From Hippasteria phrygiana (Eukaryota; Echinodermata; Asteroidea; Valvatida; Goniasteridae), in the NCBI GenBank assembly GCA_037893225.1, contig JAZGUH010000525.1:310001-374000 (forward strand): a stretch of 64,000 nucleotides of DNA, written 5' to 3'. Below the pieces are notes generated by a model, which saw only the letters and a list, made by a program, of their open reading frames with translations, did no database searches and was not told the origin of the DNA. Of this stretch, positions 10,888 to 23,177 are shown in pieces. The translations under genes and the position numbers were made by a program. The first letter of the stretch is position 1. Every line of letters starts with the position of its first letter.

Positions 10888-12975
10888 CTAGGGAATTTGA
10901 CATGCATGGAGCAATAAATAGACGGTAACATGTACACAGATGTTGGCCGGGAAGAAAATAAACATTGCGAGGTTTGAATTTTCTCCACAAGTGTTAATTC
11001 TAAGAAGCCGCCGATAATTGCAACATGTAGCGCCAGATCTAAGCTATCCATACATGTCAAAATTACTGAATTTGGTTGATATTTCATGCAATTATGAATG
11101 AGTAAAGCAAGTCCATACCCCAGGGAATTTGACAGGCATGGAGCAATAAATAGAAGGTAATATGCACACAGATGTTGGCCGGAAAGAAAATAAACATTGC
11201 GAGGTTTGAATTTTCTCCACAAGTTTTAACTCTAAGAAGCCGCCGATAATTGCAACATGTAGCGCCAGATCTAAGCTATCCATACATGTCAAAATTACTG
11301 AATTTGGTTGATATTTCATGCAATTATGAATGAGTAAAGCAAGTCCATACCCTAGGGAATTTGACATGCATGGAGCAATAAATAGAAGGTAACATGTACA
11401 CAGATGTTGGCCGGAAAGAAAATAAACATTGCGAGGTTTGAATGTTCTCCACAAGTTTTAACTCTAAGAAGCCGCCGATAATTGCAACATGTAGCGCCAG
11501 ATCTAAGCTATCCATACATGTCAAAATTACTGAATTTGGTTGATATTTCATGCAATTATGAATGAGTAAAGCAAGTCCATACACCAGGGAATTTGACATG
11601 CATGGAGCAATAAATCGACGGTAACATGTACACAGATGTTGGCCGGAAAGAAAATAAACATTGGGAGGTTTGAATTTTATCCACAAGTTTTAACTCTAGG
11701 AAGCCGCCAATGATTGCAACATGTAGCGCCAGATCTAAGCTATCCATATATGTCAAAATTACTGTATTTGGTTGATATTTCATGCAATTATGAATGAGTA
11801 GAGCAAGTCCATACCCCAGGGAATTTGACAGGCATGGAGCAATAAATAGAAGGTAATGTGCACACAGATGTTGGCCGGAAAGAAAATAAACATTGCGAGG
11901 TTTGAATTTTCTCCACAAGTGTTAACTCTAAGAAGCCGCCGATAATTGCAACATGTAGCGCCAGATCTAAGCTATCCATACATGTCAAAATTACTTAATT
12001 TGGTTGATATTTCATGCAATTATGAATGAGTAAAGCAAGTCCATACCCCAGGGAATTTGACAGGCATGGAGCAATAAATAGAAGGTAATCTGCACACAGA
12101 TGGTGGCCGGGAAGAAAATAAACATTGCGAGGTTTGAATTTTCTCCACAAGTGTTAACTCTAAGAAGCCGCCGATAATTGCAACATGTAGCGCCAGATCT
12201 AAGCTATCCATACATGTCAAAATTACTGAATTTGGTTGATATTTCATGCAATTATGAATGAGTAAAGCAAGTCCATACCCTAGGGAATTTGACATGCATG
12301 GAGCAATAAATAGACGGTAACATGTACACAGATGTTGGCCGGAAAGAAAATAAACATTGCGAGGTTTGAATGTTCTCCACAAGTTTTAACTCTAAGAAGC
12401 CGCCGATAATTGCAACATGTAGCGCCAGATCTAAGCTATCCATACATGTCAAAATTACTGAATTTGGTTGATATTTCATGCAATTATGAATGAGTAAAGC
12501 AAGTCCATACACCAGGGAATTTGACATGCATGGAGCAATAAATCGACGGTAACATGTACACAGATGTTGGCCGGAAAGAAAATAAACATTGGGAGGTTTG
12601 AATTTTATCCACAAGTTTTAACTCTAGGAAGCCGCCAATGATTGCAACATGTAGCGCCAGATCTAAGCTATCCATATATGTCAAAATTACTGTATTTGGT
12701 TGATATTTCATGCAATTATGAATGAGTAGAGCAAGTCCATACCCCAGGGAATTTGACAGGCATGGAGCAATAAATAGAAGGTAATGTGCACACAGATGTT
12801 GGCCGGAAAGAAAATAAACATTGCGAGGTTTGAATTTTCTCCACAAGTGTTAACTCTAAGAAGCCGCCGATAATTGCAACATGTAGCGCCAGATCTAAGC
12901 TATCCATACATGTCAAAATTACTGAATTTGGTTGATATTTCATGCAATTATGAATGAGTAAAGCAAGTCCATACA
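10888..12975. repeat. Transition between left flank and core
   Basis: Order: A-B-C(variant)-D-E, then an F-like monomer at 12048, then C-D-E. The C at 11352 is unusual in having AGAAGG with ACATGTAC. The D copies here are the first with ATTGGGAGG. The F-like monomer is preceded by CTTAATTT and combines AGAAGG with ATCTGCAC and GGTGG, so it is intermediate between F and G. H and Bc are absent. Confidence 0.85.
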
Positions 12976-13207
12976 CCAGGGAATTTGACATGCATGGAGC
13001 AATAAATAGACGGTAACATGTACACAGATGTTGGCCGGAAAGAAAATAAACATTGCGAGGTTTGAATGTTCTCCACAAGTTTTAACTCTAAGAAGCCGCC
13101 GATAATTGCAACATGTAGCGCCAGATCTAAGCTATCCATACATGTCAAAATTACGGTATTTGGTTGATATTTCATGCAATTATGAATGAGTAGAGCAAGT
13201 CCATACC
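12976..13207. repeat. Recombinant monomer K (D' with a C-like centre)
   Basis: K begins like D' (CACCAGGG, T16, AGACGG, ACATGTAC), switches to C states at 93-129 (AATGTTCTCC, CTAAGAAG, GATAATT), and returns to D' states at 182 and 218 (GTATTT, GTAGAG). It also has a private T180 to G (TTACGGTATTT). Copies are at 12976, 16918 and 34309. Each is followed by an E with CCGCAAAG instead of CCGGAAAG. Confidence 0.9.
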
Positions 13208-14598
13208 CCAGGGAATTTGACAGGCATGGAGCAATAAATAGAAGGTAATGTGCACACAGATGTTGGCCGCAAAGAAAATAAACATTGCGAGGTTTGAATT
13301 TTCTCCACAAGTGTTAACTCTAAGAAGCCGCCGATAATTGCAACATGTAGCGCCAGATCTAAGCTATCCATACATGTCAAAATTACTGAATTTGGTTGAT
13401 ATTTCATGCAATTATGAATGAGTAAAGCAAGTCATACCCTAGGGAATTTGACATGCATGGAGCAATAAATAGACGGTAACATGTACACAGATGTTGGCCG
13501 GGAAGAAAATAAACATTGCGAGGTTTGAATTTTCTCCACAAGTGTTAATTCTAAGAAGCCGCCGATAATTGCAACATGTAGCGCCAGATCTAAGCTATCC
13601 ATACATGTCAAAATTACTGAATTTGGTTGATATTTCATGCAATTATGAATGAGTAAAGCAAGTCCATACCCCAGGGAATTTGACAGGCATGGAGCAATAA
13701 ATAGAAGGTAATATGCACACAGATGTTGGCCGGAAAGAAAATAAACATTGCGAGGTTTGAATTTTCTCCACAAGTTTTAACTCTAAGAAGCCGCCGATAA
13801 TTGCAACATGTAGCGCCAGATCTAAGCTATCCATACATGTCAAAATTACTGAATTTGGTTGATATTTCATGCAATTATGAATGAGTAAAGCAAGTCCATA
13901 CCCTAGGGAATTTGACATGCATGGAGCAATAAATAGACGGTAACATGTACACAGATGTTGGCCGGAAAGAAAATAAACATTGCGAGGTTTGAATGTTCTC
14001 CACAAGTTTTAACTCTAAGAAGCCGCCGATAATTGCAACATGTAGCGCCAGATCTAAGCTATCCATACATGTCAAAATTACTGAATTTGGTTGATATTTC
14101 ATGCAATTATGAATGAGTAAAGCAAGTCCATACACCAGGGAATTTGACATGCATGGAGCAATAAATCGACGGTAACATGTACACAGATGTTGGCCGGAAA
14201 GAAAATAAACATTGGGAGGTTTGAATTTTATCCACAAGTTTTAACTCTAGGAAGCCGCCAATGATTGCAACATGTAGCGCCAGATCTAAGCTATCCATAT
14301 ATGTCAAAATTACTGTATTTGGTTGATATTTCATGCAATTATGAATGAGTAGAGCAAGTCCATACCCCAGGGAATTTGACAGGCATGGAGCAATAAATAG
14401 AAGGTAATGTGCACACAGATGTTGGCCGGAAAGAAAATAAACATTGCGAGGTTTGAATTTTCTCCACAAGTGTTAACTCTAAGAAGCCGCCGATAATTGC
14501 AACATGTAGCGCCAGATCTAAGCTATCCATACATGTCAAAATTACTGAATTTGGTTGATATTTCATGCAATTATGAATGAGTAAAGCAAGTCCATACA

Positions 14599-14830
14599 CC
14601 AGGGAATTTGACATGCATGGAGCAATAAATAGACGGTAACATGTACACAGATGTTGGCCGGAAAGAAAATAAACATTGCGAGGTTTGAATTTTATCCACA
14701 AGTTTTAACTCTAGGAAGCCGCCAATGATTGCAACATGTAGCGCCAGATCTAAGCTATCCATACATGTCAAAATTACTGTATTTGGTTGATATTTCATGC
14801 AATTATGAATGAGTAGAGCAAGTCCATACC
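14599..14830. repeat. Monomer type D'
   Basis: D' has the D left edge and right half, but AGACGG instead of ATCGACGG and CATACATG instead of CATATATG. It keeps TTTTATCC at 92-99. It sits between two E monomers in the heptamer and octamer cassettes throughout the core, and also appears in the flanks after Bc. Confidence 0.9.
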
Positions 14831-15062
14831 CCAGGGAATTTGACAGGCATGGAGCAATAAATAGAAGGTAATGTGCACACAGATGTTGGCCGGAAAGAAA
14901 ATAAACATTGCGAGGTTTGAATTTTCTCCACAAGTGTTAACTCTAAGAAGCCGCCGATAATTGCAACATGTAGCGCCAGATCTAAGCTATCCATACATGT
15001 CAAAATTACTTAATTTGGTTGATATTTCATGCAATTATGAATGAGTAAAGCAAGTCCATACC

Positions 15063-15294
15063 CCAGGGAATTTGACAGGCATGGAGCAATAAATAGAAGG
15101 TAATATGCACACAGATGGTGGCCGGGAAGAAAATAAACATTGCGAGGTTTGAATTTTCTCCACAAGTGTTAACTCTAAGAAGCCGCCGATAATTGCAACA
15201 TGTAGCGCCAGATCTAAGCTATCCATACATGTCAAAGTTACTGAATTTGGTTGATATTTCATGCAATTATGAATGAGTAAAGCAAGTCCATACC
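15063..15294. repeat. Monomer type F (core-specific)
   Basis: F is B with GGTGG at 55-59, G64 and G106. It is always preceded by an E ending CTTAATTT (G181 to T) and followed by G. Copies: 15063, 19005, 25961, 27352, 30367, 36164, 39179, 42194 and 47296. None is seen in either flank. Confidence 0.9.
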
Positions 15295-15526
15295 CCAGGG
15301 AATTTGACAGGCATGGAGCAATAAATAAAAGGTAATCTGCACACAGATGGTGGCCGGGAAGAAAATAAACATTGCGAGGTTTGAATTTTCTCCACAAGTG
15401 TTAACTCTAAGAAGCCGCCGATAATTGCAACATGTAGCGCCAGATCTAAGCTATCCATACATGTCAAAATTACTGAATTTGGTTGATATTTCATGCAATT
15501 ATGAATGAGTAAAGCAAGTCCATACC
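15295..15526. repeat. Monomer type G
   Basis: G has ATAAAAGG at 31-38, ATCTGCAC at 41-48, GGTGG, G64 and G106. It follows F in the octamer. It also follows E directly when an AD1 monomer comes next (29208, 32223, 49152). Two copies near the right edge (62587, 63051) lie outside the F-G context. Confidence 0.9.
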
Positions 15527-16917
15527 CCAGGGAATTTGACAGGCATGGAGCAATAAATAGAAGGTAATATGCACACAGATGTTGGCCGGAAAGAAAATAA
15601 ACATTGCGAGGTTTGAATTTTCTCCACAAGTTTTAACTCTAAGAAGCCGCCGATAATTGCAACATGTAGCGCCAGATCTAAGCTATCCATACATGTCAAA
15701 ATTACTGAATTTGGTTGATATTTCATGCAATTATGAATGAGTAAAGCAAGTCCATACCCTAGGGAATTTGACATGCATGGAGCAATAAATAGACGGTAAC
15801 ATGTACACAGATGTTGGCCGGAAAGAAAATAAACATTGCGAGGTTTGAATGTTCTCCACAAGTTTTAACTCTAAGAAGCCGCCGATAATTGCAACATGTA
15901 GCGCCAGATCTAAGCTATCCATACATGTCAAAATTACTGAATTTGGTTGATATTTCATGCAATTATGAATGAGTAAAGCAAGTCCATACACCAGGGAATT
16001 TGACATGCATGGAGCAATAAATCGACGGTAACATGTACACAGATGTTGGCCGGAAAGAAAATAAACATTGGGAGGTTTGAATTTTATCCACAAGTTTTAA
16101 CTCTAGGAAGCCGCCAATGATTGCAACATGTAGCGCCAGATCTAAGCTATCCATATATGTCAAAATTACTGTATTTGGTTGATATTTCATGCAATTATGA
16201 ATGAGTAGAGCAAGTCCATACCCCAGGGAATTTGACAGGCATGGAGCAATAAATAGAAGGTAATGTGCACACAGATGTTGGCCGGAAAGAAAATAAACAT
16301 TGCGAGGTTTGAATTTTCTCCACAAGTGTTAACTCTAAGAAGCCGCCGATAATTGCAACATGTAGCGCCAGATCTAAGCTATCCATACATGTCAAAATTA
16401 CTGAATTTGGTTGATATTTCATGCAATTATGAATGAGTAAAGCAAGTCATACCCTAGGGAATTTGACATGCATGGAGCAATAAATAGACGGTAACATGTA
16501 CACAGATGTTGGCCGGGAAGAAAATAAACATTGCGAGGTTTGAATTTTCTCCACAAGTGTTAATTCTAAGAAGCCGCCGATAATTGCAACATGTAGCGCC
16601 AGATCTAAGCTATCCATACATGTCAAAATTACTGAATTTGGTTGATATTTCATGCAATTATGAATGAGTAAAGCAAGTCCATACCCCAGGGAATTTGACA
16701 GGCATGGAGCAATAAATAGAAGGTAATATGCACACAGATGTTGGCCGGAAAGAAAATAAACATTGCGAGGTTTGAATTTTCTCCACAAGTGTTAACTCTA
16801 AGAAGCCGCCGATAATTGCAACATGTAGCGCCAGATCTAAGCTATCCATACATGTCAAAATTACTGAATTTGGTTGATATTTCATGCAATTATGAATGAG
16901 TAAAGCAAGTCCATACA

Positions 16918-19900
16918 CCAGGGAATTTGACATGCATGGAGCAATAAATAGACGGTAACATGTACACAGATGTTGGCCGGAAAGAAAATAAACATTGCGA
17001 GGTTTGAATGTTCTCCACAAGTTTTAACTCTAAGAAGCCGCCGATAATTGCAACATGTAGCGCCAGATCTAAGCTATCCATACATGTCAAAATTACGGTA
17101 TTTGGTTGATATTTCATGCAATTATGAATGAGTAGAGCAAGTCCATACCCCAGGGAATTTGACAGGCATGGAGCAATAAATAGAAGGTAATGTGCACACA
17201 GATGTTGGCCGCAAAGAAAATAAACATTGCGAGGTTTGAATTTTCTCCACAAGTGTTAACTCTAAGAAGCCGCCGATAATTGCAACATGTAGCGCCAGAT
17301 CTAAGCTATCCATACATGTCAAAATTACTGAATTTGGTTGATATTTCATGCAATTATGAATGAGTAAAGCAAGTCATACCCTAGGGAATTTGACATGCAT
17401 GGAGCAATAAATAGACGGTAACATGTACACAGATGTTGGCCGGGAAGAAAATAAACATTGCGAGGTTTGAATTTTCTCCACAAGTGTTAATTCTAAGAAG
17501 CCGCCGATAATTGCAACATGTAGCGCCAGATCTAAGCTATCCATACATGTCAAAATTACTGAATTTGGTTGATATTTCATGCAATTATGAATGAGTAAAG
17601 CAAGTCCATACCCCAGGGAATTTGACAGGCATGGAGCAATAAATAGAAGGTAATATGCACACAGATGTTGGCCGGAAAGAAAATAAACATTGCGAGGTTT
17701 GAATTTTCTCCACAAGTTTTAACTCTAAGAAGCCGCCGATAATTGCAACATGTAGCGCCAGATCTAAGCTATCCATACATGTCAAAATTACTGAATTTGG
17801 TTGATATTTCATGCAATTATGAATGAGTAAAGCAAGTCCATACCCTAGGGAATTTGACATGCATGGAGCAATAAATAGACGGTAACATGTACACAGATGT
17901 TGGCCGGAAAGAAAATAAACATTGCGAGGTTTGAATGTTCTCCACAAGTTTTAACTCTAAGAAGCCGCCGATAATTGCAACATGTAGCGCCAGATCTAAG
18001 CTATCCATACATGTCAAAATTACTGAATTTGGTTGATATTTCATGCAATTATGAATGAGTAAAGCAAGTCCATACACCAGGGAATTTGACATGCATGGAG
18101 CAATAAATCGACGGTAACATGTACACAGATGTTGGCCGGAAAGAAAATAAACATTGGGAGGTTTGAATTTTATCCACAAGTTTTAACTCTAGGAAGCCGC
18201 CAATGATTGCAACATGTAGCGCCAGATCTAAGCTATCCATATATGTCAAAATTACTGTATTTGGTTGATATTTCATGCAATTATGAATGAGTAGAGCAAG
18301 TCCATACCCCAGGGAATTTGACAGGCATGGAGCAATAAATAGAAGGTAATGTGCACACAGATGTTGGCCGGAAAGAAAATAAACATTGCGAGGTTTGAAT
18401 TTTCTCCACAAGTGTTAACTCTAAGAAGCCGCCGATAATTGCAACATGTAGCGCCAGATCTAAGCTATCCATACATGTCAAAATTACTGAATTTGGTTGA
18501 TATTTCATGCAATTATGAATGAGTAAAGCAAGTCCATACACCAGGGAATTTGACATGCATGGAGCAATAAATAGACGGTAACATGTACACAGATGTTGGC
18601 CGGAAAGAAAATAAACATTGCGAGGTTTGAATTTTATCCACAAGTTTTAACTCTAGGAAGCCGCCAATGATTGCAACATGTAGCGCCAGATCTAAGCTAT
18701 CCATACATGTCAAAATTACTGTATTTGGTTGATATTTCATGCAATTATGAATGAGTAGAGCAAGTCCATACCCCAGGGAATTTGACAGGCATGGAGCAAT
18801 AAATAGAAGGTAATGTGCACACAGATGTTGGCCGGAAAGAAAATAAACATTGCGAGGTTTGAATTTTCTCCACAAGTGTTAACTCTAAGAAGCCGCCGAT
18901 AATTGCAACATGTAGCGCCAGATCTAAGCTATCCATACATGTCAAAATTACTTAATTTGGTTGATATTTCATGCAATTATGAATGAGTAAAGCAAGTCCA
19001 TACCCCAGGGAATTTGACAGGCATGGAGCAATAAATAGAAGGTAATATGCACACAGATGGTGGCCGGGAAGAAAATAAACATTGCGAGGTTTGAATTTTC
19101 TCCACAAGTGTTAACTCTAAGAAGCCGCCGATAATTGCAACATGTAGCGCCAGATCTAAGCTATCCATACATGTCAAAGTTACTGAATTTGGTTGATATT
19201 TCATGCAATTATGAATGAGTAAAGCAAGTCCATACCCCAGGGAATTTGACAGGCATGGAGCAATAAATAAAAGGTAATCTGCACACAGATGGTGGCCGGG
19301 AAGAAAATAAACATTGCGAGGTTTGAATTTTCTCCACAAGTGTTAACTCTAAGAAGCCGCCGATAATTGCAACATGTAGCGCCAGATCTAAGCTATCCAT
19401 ACATGTCAAAATTACTGAATTTGGTTGATATTTCATGCAATTATGAATGAGTAAAGCAAGTCCATACCCCAGGGAATTTGACAGGCATGGAGCAATAAAT
19501 AGAAGGTAATATGCACACAGATGTTGGCCGGAAAGAAAATAAACATTGCGAGGTTTGAATTTTCTCCACAAGTTTTAACTCTAAGAAGCCGCCGATAATT
19601 GCAACATGTAGCGCCAGATCTAAGCTATCCATACATGTCAAAATTACTGAATTTGGTTGATATTTCATGCAATTATGAATGAGTAAAGCAAGTCCATACC
19701 CTAGGGAATTTGACATGCATGGAGCAATAAATAGACGGTAACATGTACACAGATGTTGGCCGGAAAGAAAATAAACATTGCGAGGTTTGAATGTTCTCCA
19801 CAAGTTTTAACTCTAAGAAGCCGCCGATAATTGCAACATGTAGCGCCAGATCTAAGCTATCCATACATGTCAAAATTACTGAATTTGGTTGATATTTCAT

Positions 19901-20859
19901 GCAATTATGAATGAGTAAAGCAAGTCCATACACCAGGGAATTTGACATGCATGGAGCAATAAATCGACGGTAACATGTACACAGATGTTGGCCGGAAAGA
20001 AAATAAACATTGGGAGGTTTGAATTTTATCCACAAGTTTTAACTCTAGGAAGCCGCCAATGATTGCAACATGTAGCGCCAGATCTAAGCTATCCATATAT
20101 GTCAAAATTACTGTATTTGGTTGATATTTCATGCAATTATGAATGAGTAGAGCAAGTCCATACCCCAGGGAATTTGACAGGCATGGAGCAATAAATAGAA
20201 GGTAATGTGCACACAGATGTTGGCCGGAAAGAAAATAAACATTGCGAGGTTTGAATTTTCTCCACAAGTGTTAACTCTAAGAAGCCGCCGATAATTGCAA
20301 CATGTAGCGCCAGATCTAAGCTATCCATACATGTCAAAATTACTGAATTTGGTTGATATTTCATGCAATTATGAATGAGTAAAGCAAGTCATACCCTAGG
20401 GAATTTGACATGCATGGAGCAATAAATAGACGGTAACATGTACACAGATGTTGGCCGGGAAGAAAATAAACATTGCGAGGTTTGAATTTTCTCCACAAGT
20501 GTTAATTCTAAGAAGCCGCCGATAATTGCAACATGTAGCGCCAGATCTAAGCTATCCATACATGTCAAAATTACTGAATTTGGTTGATATTTCATGCAAT
20601 TATGAATGAGTAAAGCAAGTCCATACCCCAGGGAATTTGACAGGCATGGAGCAATAAATAGAAGGTAATATGCACACAGATGTTGGCCGGAAAGAAAATA
20701 AACATTGCGAGGTTTGAATTTTCTCCACAAGTTTTAACTCTAAGAAGCCGCCGATAATTGCAACATGTAGCGCCAGATCTAAGCTATCCATACATGTCAA
20801 AATTACTGAATTTGGTTGATATTTCATGCAATTATGAATGAGTAAAGCAAGTCCATACC
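16918..20859. repeat. 17-mer HOR, second copy (3942 bp)
   Basis: Same monomer order and private variants as 12976-16917. The match ends at 20860, where a C* monomer follows instead of K. The terminal A-B of this copy also begins the next pentamer block at 20396. Confidence 0.93.
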
Positions 20860-23177
20860 CTACGGAATTTGACATTCATGGAGCAATAAATAGACGGTAA
20901 CATGTACACAGATGTTGGCCGGAAAGAAAATAAACATTGCGAGGTTTGAATGTTCTCCACAAGTTTTAACTCTAAGAAGCCGCCGATAATTGCAACATGT
21001 AGCGCCAGATCTAAGCTATCCATACATGTCAAAATTACTGAATTTGGTTGATATTTCATGCAATTATGAATGAGTAAAGCAAGTCCATACACCAGGGAAT
21101 TTGACATGCATGGAGCAATAAATCGACGGTAACATGTACACAGATGTTGGCCGGAAAGAAAATAAACATTGGGAGGTTTGAATTTTATCCACAAGTTTTA
21201 ACTCTAGGAAGCCGCCAATGATTGCAACATGTAGCGCCAGATCTAAGCTATCCATATATGTCAAAATTACTGTATTTGGTTGATATTTCATGCAATTATG
21301 AATGAGTAGAGCAAGTCCATACCCCAGGGAATTTGACAGGCATGGAGCAATAAATAGAAGGTAATGTGCACACAGATGTTGGCCGGAAAGAAAATAAACA
21401 TTGCGAGGTTTGAATTTTCTCCACAAGTGTTAACTCTAAGAAGCCGCCGATAATTGCAACATGTAGCGCCAGATCTAAGCTATCCATACATGTCAAAATT
21501 ACTGAATTTGGTTGATATTTCATGCAATTATGAATGAGTAAAGCAAGTCATACCCTAGGGAATTTGACATGCATGGAGCAATAAATAGACGGTAACATGT
21601 ACACAGATGTTGGCCGGGAAGAAAATAAACATTGCGAGGTTTGAATTTTCTCCACAAGTGTTAATTCTAAGAAGCCGCCGATAATTGCAACATGTAGCGC
21701 CAGATCTAAGCTATCCATACATGTCAAAATTACTGAATTTGGTTGATATTTCATGCAATTATGAATGAGTAAAGCAAGTCCATACCCCAGGGAATTTGAC
21801 AGGCATGGAGCAATAAATAGAAGGTAATATGCACACAGATGTTGGCCGGAAAGAAAATAAACATTGCGAGGTTTGAATTTTCTCCACAAGTTTTAACTCT
21901 AAGAAGCCGCCGATAATTGCAACATGTAGCGCCAGATCTAAGCTATCCATACATGTCAAAATTACTGAATTTGGTTGATATTTCATGCAATTATGAATGA
22001 GTAAAGCAAGTCCATACCCTACGGAATTTGACATTCATGGAGCAATAAATAGACGGTAACATGTACACAGATGTTGGCCGGAAAGAAAATAAACATTGCG
22101 AGGTTTGAATGTTCTCCACAAGTTTTAACTCTAAGAAGCCGCCGATAATTGCAACATGTAGCGCCAGATCTAAGCTATCCATACATGTCAAAATTACTGA
22201 ATTTGGTTGATATTTCATGCAATTATGAATGAGTAAAGCAAGTCCATACACCAGGGAATTTGACATGCATGGAGCAATAAATCGACGGTAACATGTACAC
22301 AGATGTTGGCCGGAAAGAAAATAAACATTGGGAGGTTTGAATTTTATCCACAAGTTTTAACTCTAGGAAGCCGCCAATGATTGCAACATGTAGCGCCAGA
22401 TCTAAGCTATCCATATATGTCAAAATTACTGTATTTGGTTGATATTTCATGCAATTATGAATGAGTAGAGCAAGTCCATACCCCAGGGAATTTGACAGGC
22501 ATGGAGCAATAAATAGAAGGTAATGTGCACACAGATGTTGGCCGGAAAGAAAATAAACATTGCGAGGTTTGAATTTTCTCCACAAGTGTTAACTCTAAGA
22601 AGCCGCCGATAATTGCAACATGTAGCGCCAGATCTAAGCTATCCATACATGTCAAAATTACTGAATTTGGTTGATATTTCATGCAATTATGAATGAGTAA
22701 AGCAAGTCCATACACCAGGGAATTTGACATGCATGGAGCAATAAATAGACGGTAACATGTACACAGATGTTGGCCGGAAAGAAAATAAACATTGCGAGGT
22801 TTGAATTTTATCCACAAGTTTTAACTCTAGGAAGCCGCCAATGATTGCAACATGTAGCGCCAGATCTAAGCTATCCATACATGTCAAAATTACTGTATTT
22901 GGTTGATATTTCATGCAATTATGAATGAGTAGAGCAAGTCCATACCCCAGGGAATTTGACAGGCATGGAGCAATAAATAGAAGGTAATGTGCACACAGAT
23001 GTTGGCCGGAAAGAAAATAAACATTGCGAGGTTTGAATTTTCTCCACAAGTGTTAACTCTAAGAAGCCGCCGATAATTGCAACATGTAGCGCCAGATCTA
23101 AGCTATCCATACATGTCAAAATTACTGAATTTGGTTGATATTTCATGCAATTATGAATGAGTAAAGCAAGTCATACC
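20396..23177. repeat. 12-mer HOR, first copy: pentamer + heptamer (2782 bp)
   Basis: Order: A-B-C*-D-E (20396-21554), then A-B-C*-D-E-D'-E (21555-23177). C* carries CTACGG plus ATTCATGG (20860 and 22019), a pair of changes found only here and in the following copy. Confidence 0.93.

Larger units (their letters stand above)
12976..16917. repeat. 17-mer HOR, first copy (3942 bp)
   Basis: Order: K-E-A-B-C-D-E-D'-E-F-G-B-C-D-E-A-B. The unit is repeated immediately at 16918-20859. Both copies share the private A175 to G change in F (15237 and 19179, exactly 3942 apart), the T180 to G of K and the CCGCAAAG of the following E. The final B of this copy has GTGTTAAC where the second copy has GTTTTAAC. 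Confidence 0.93.
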
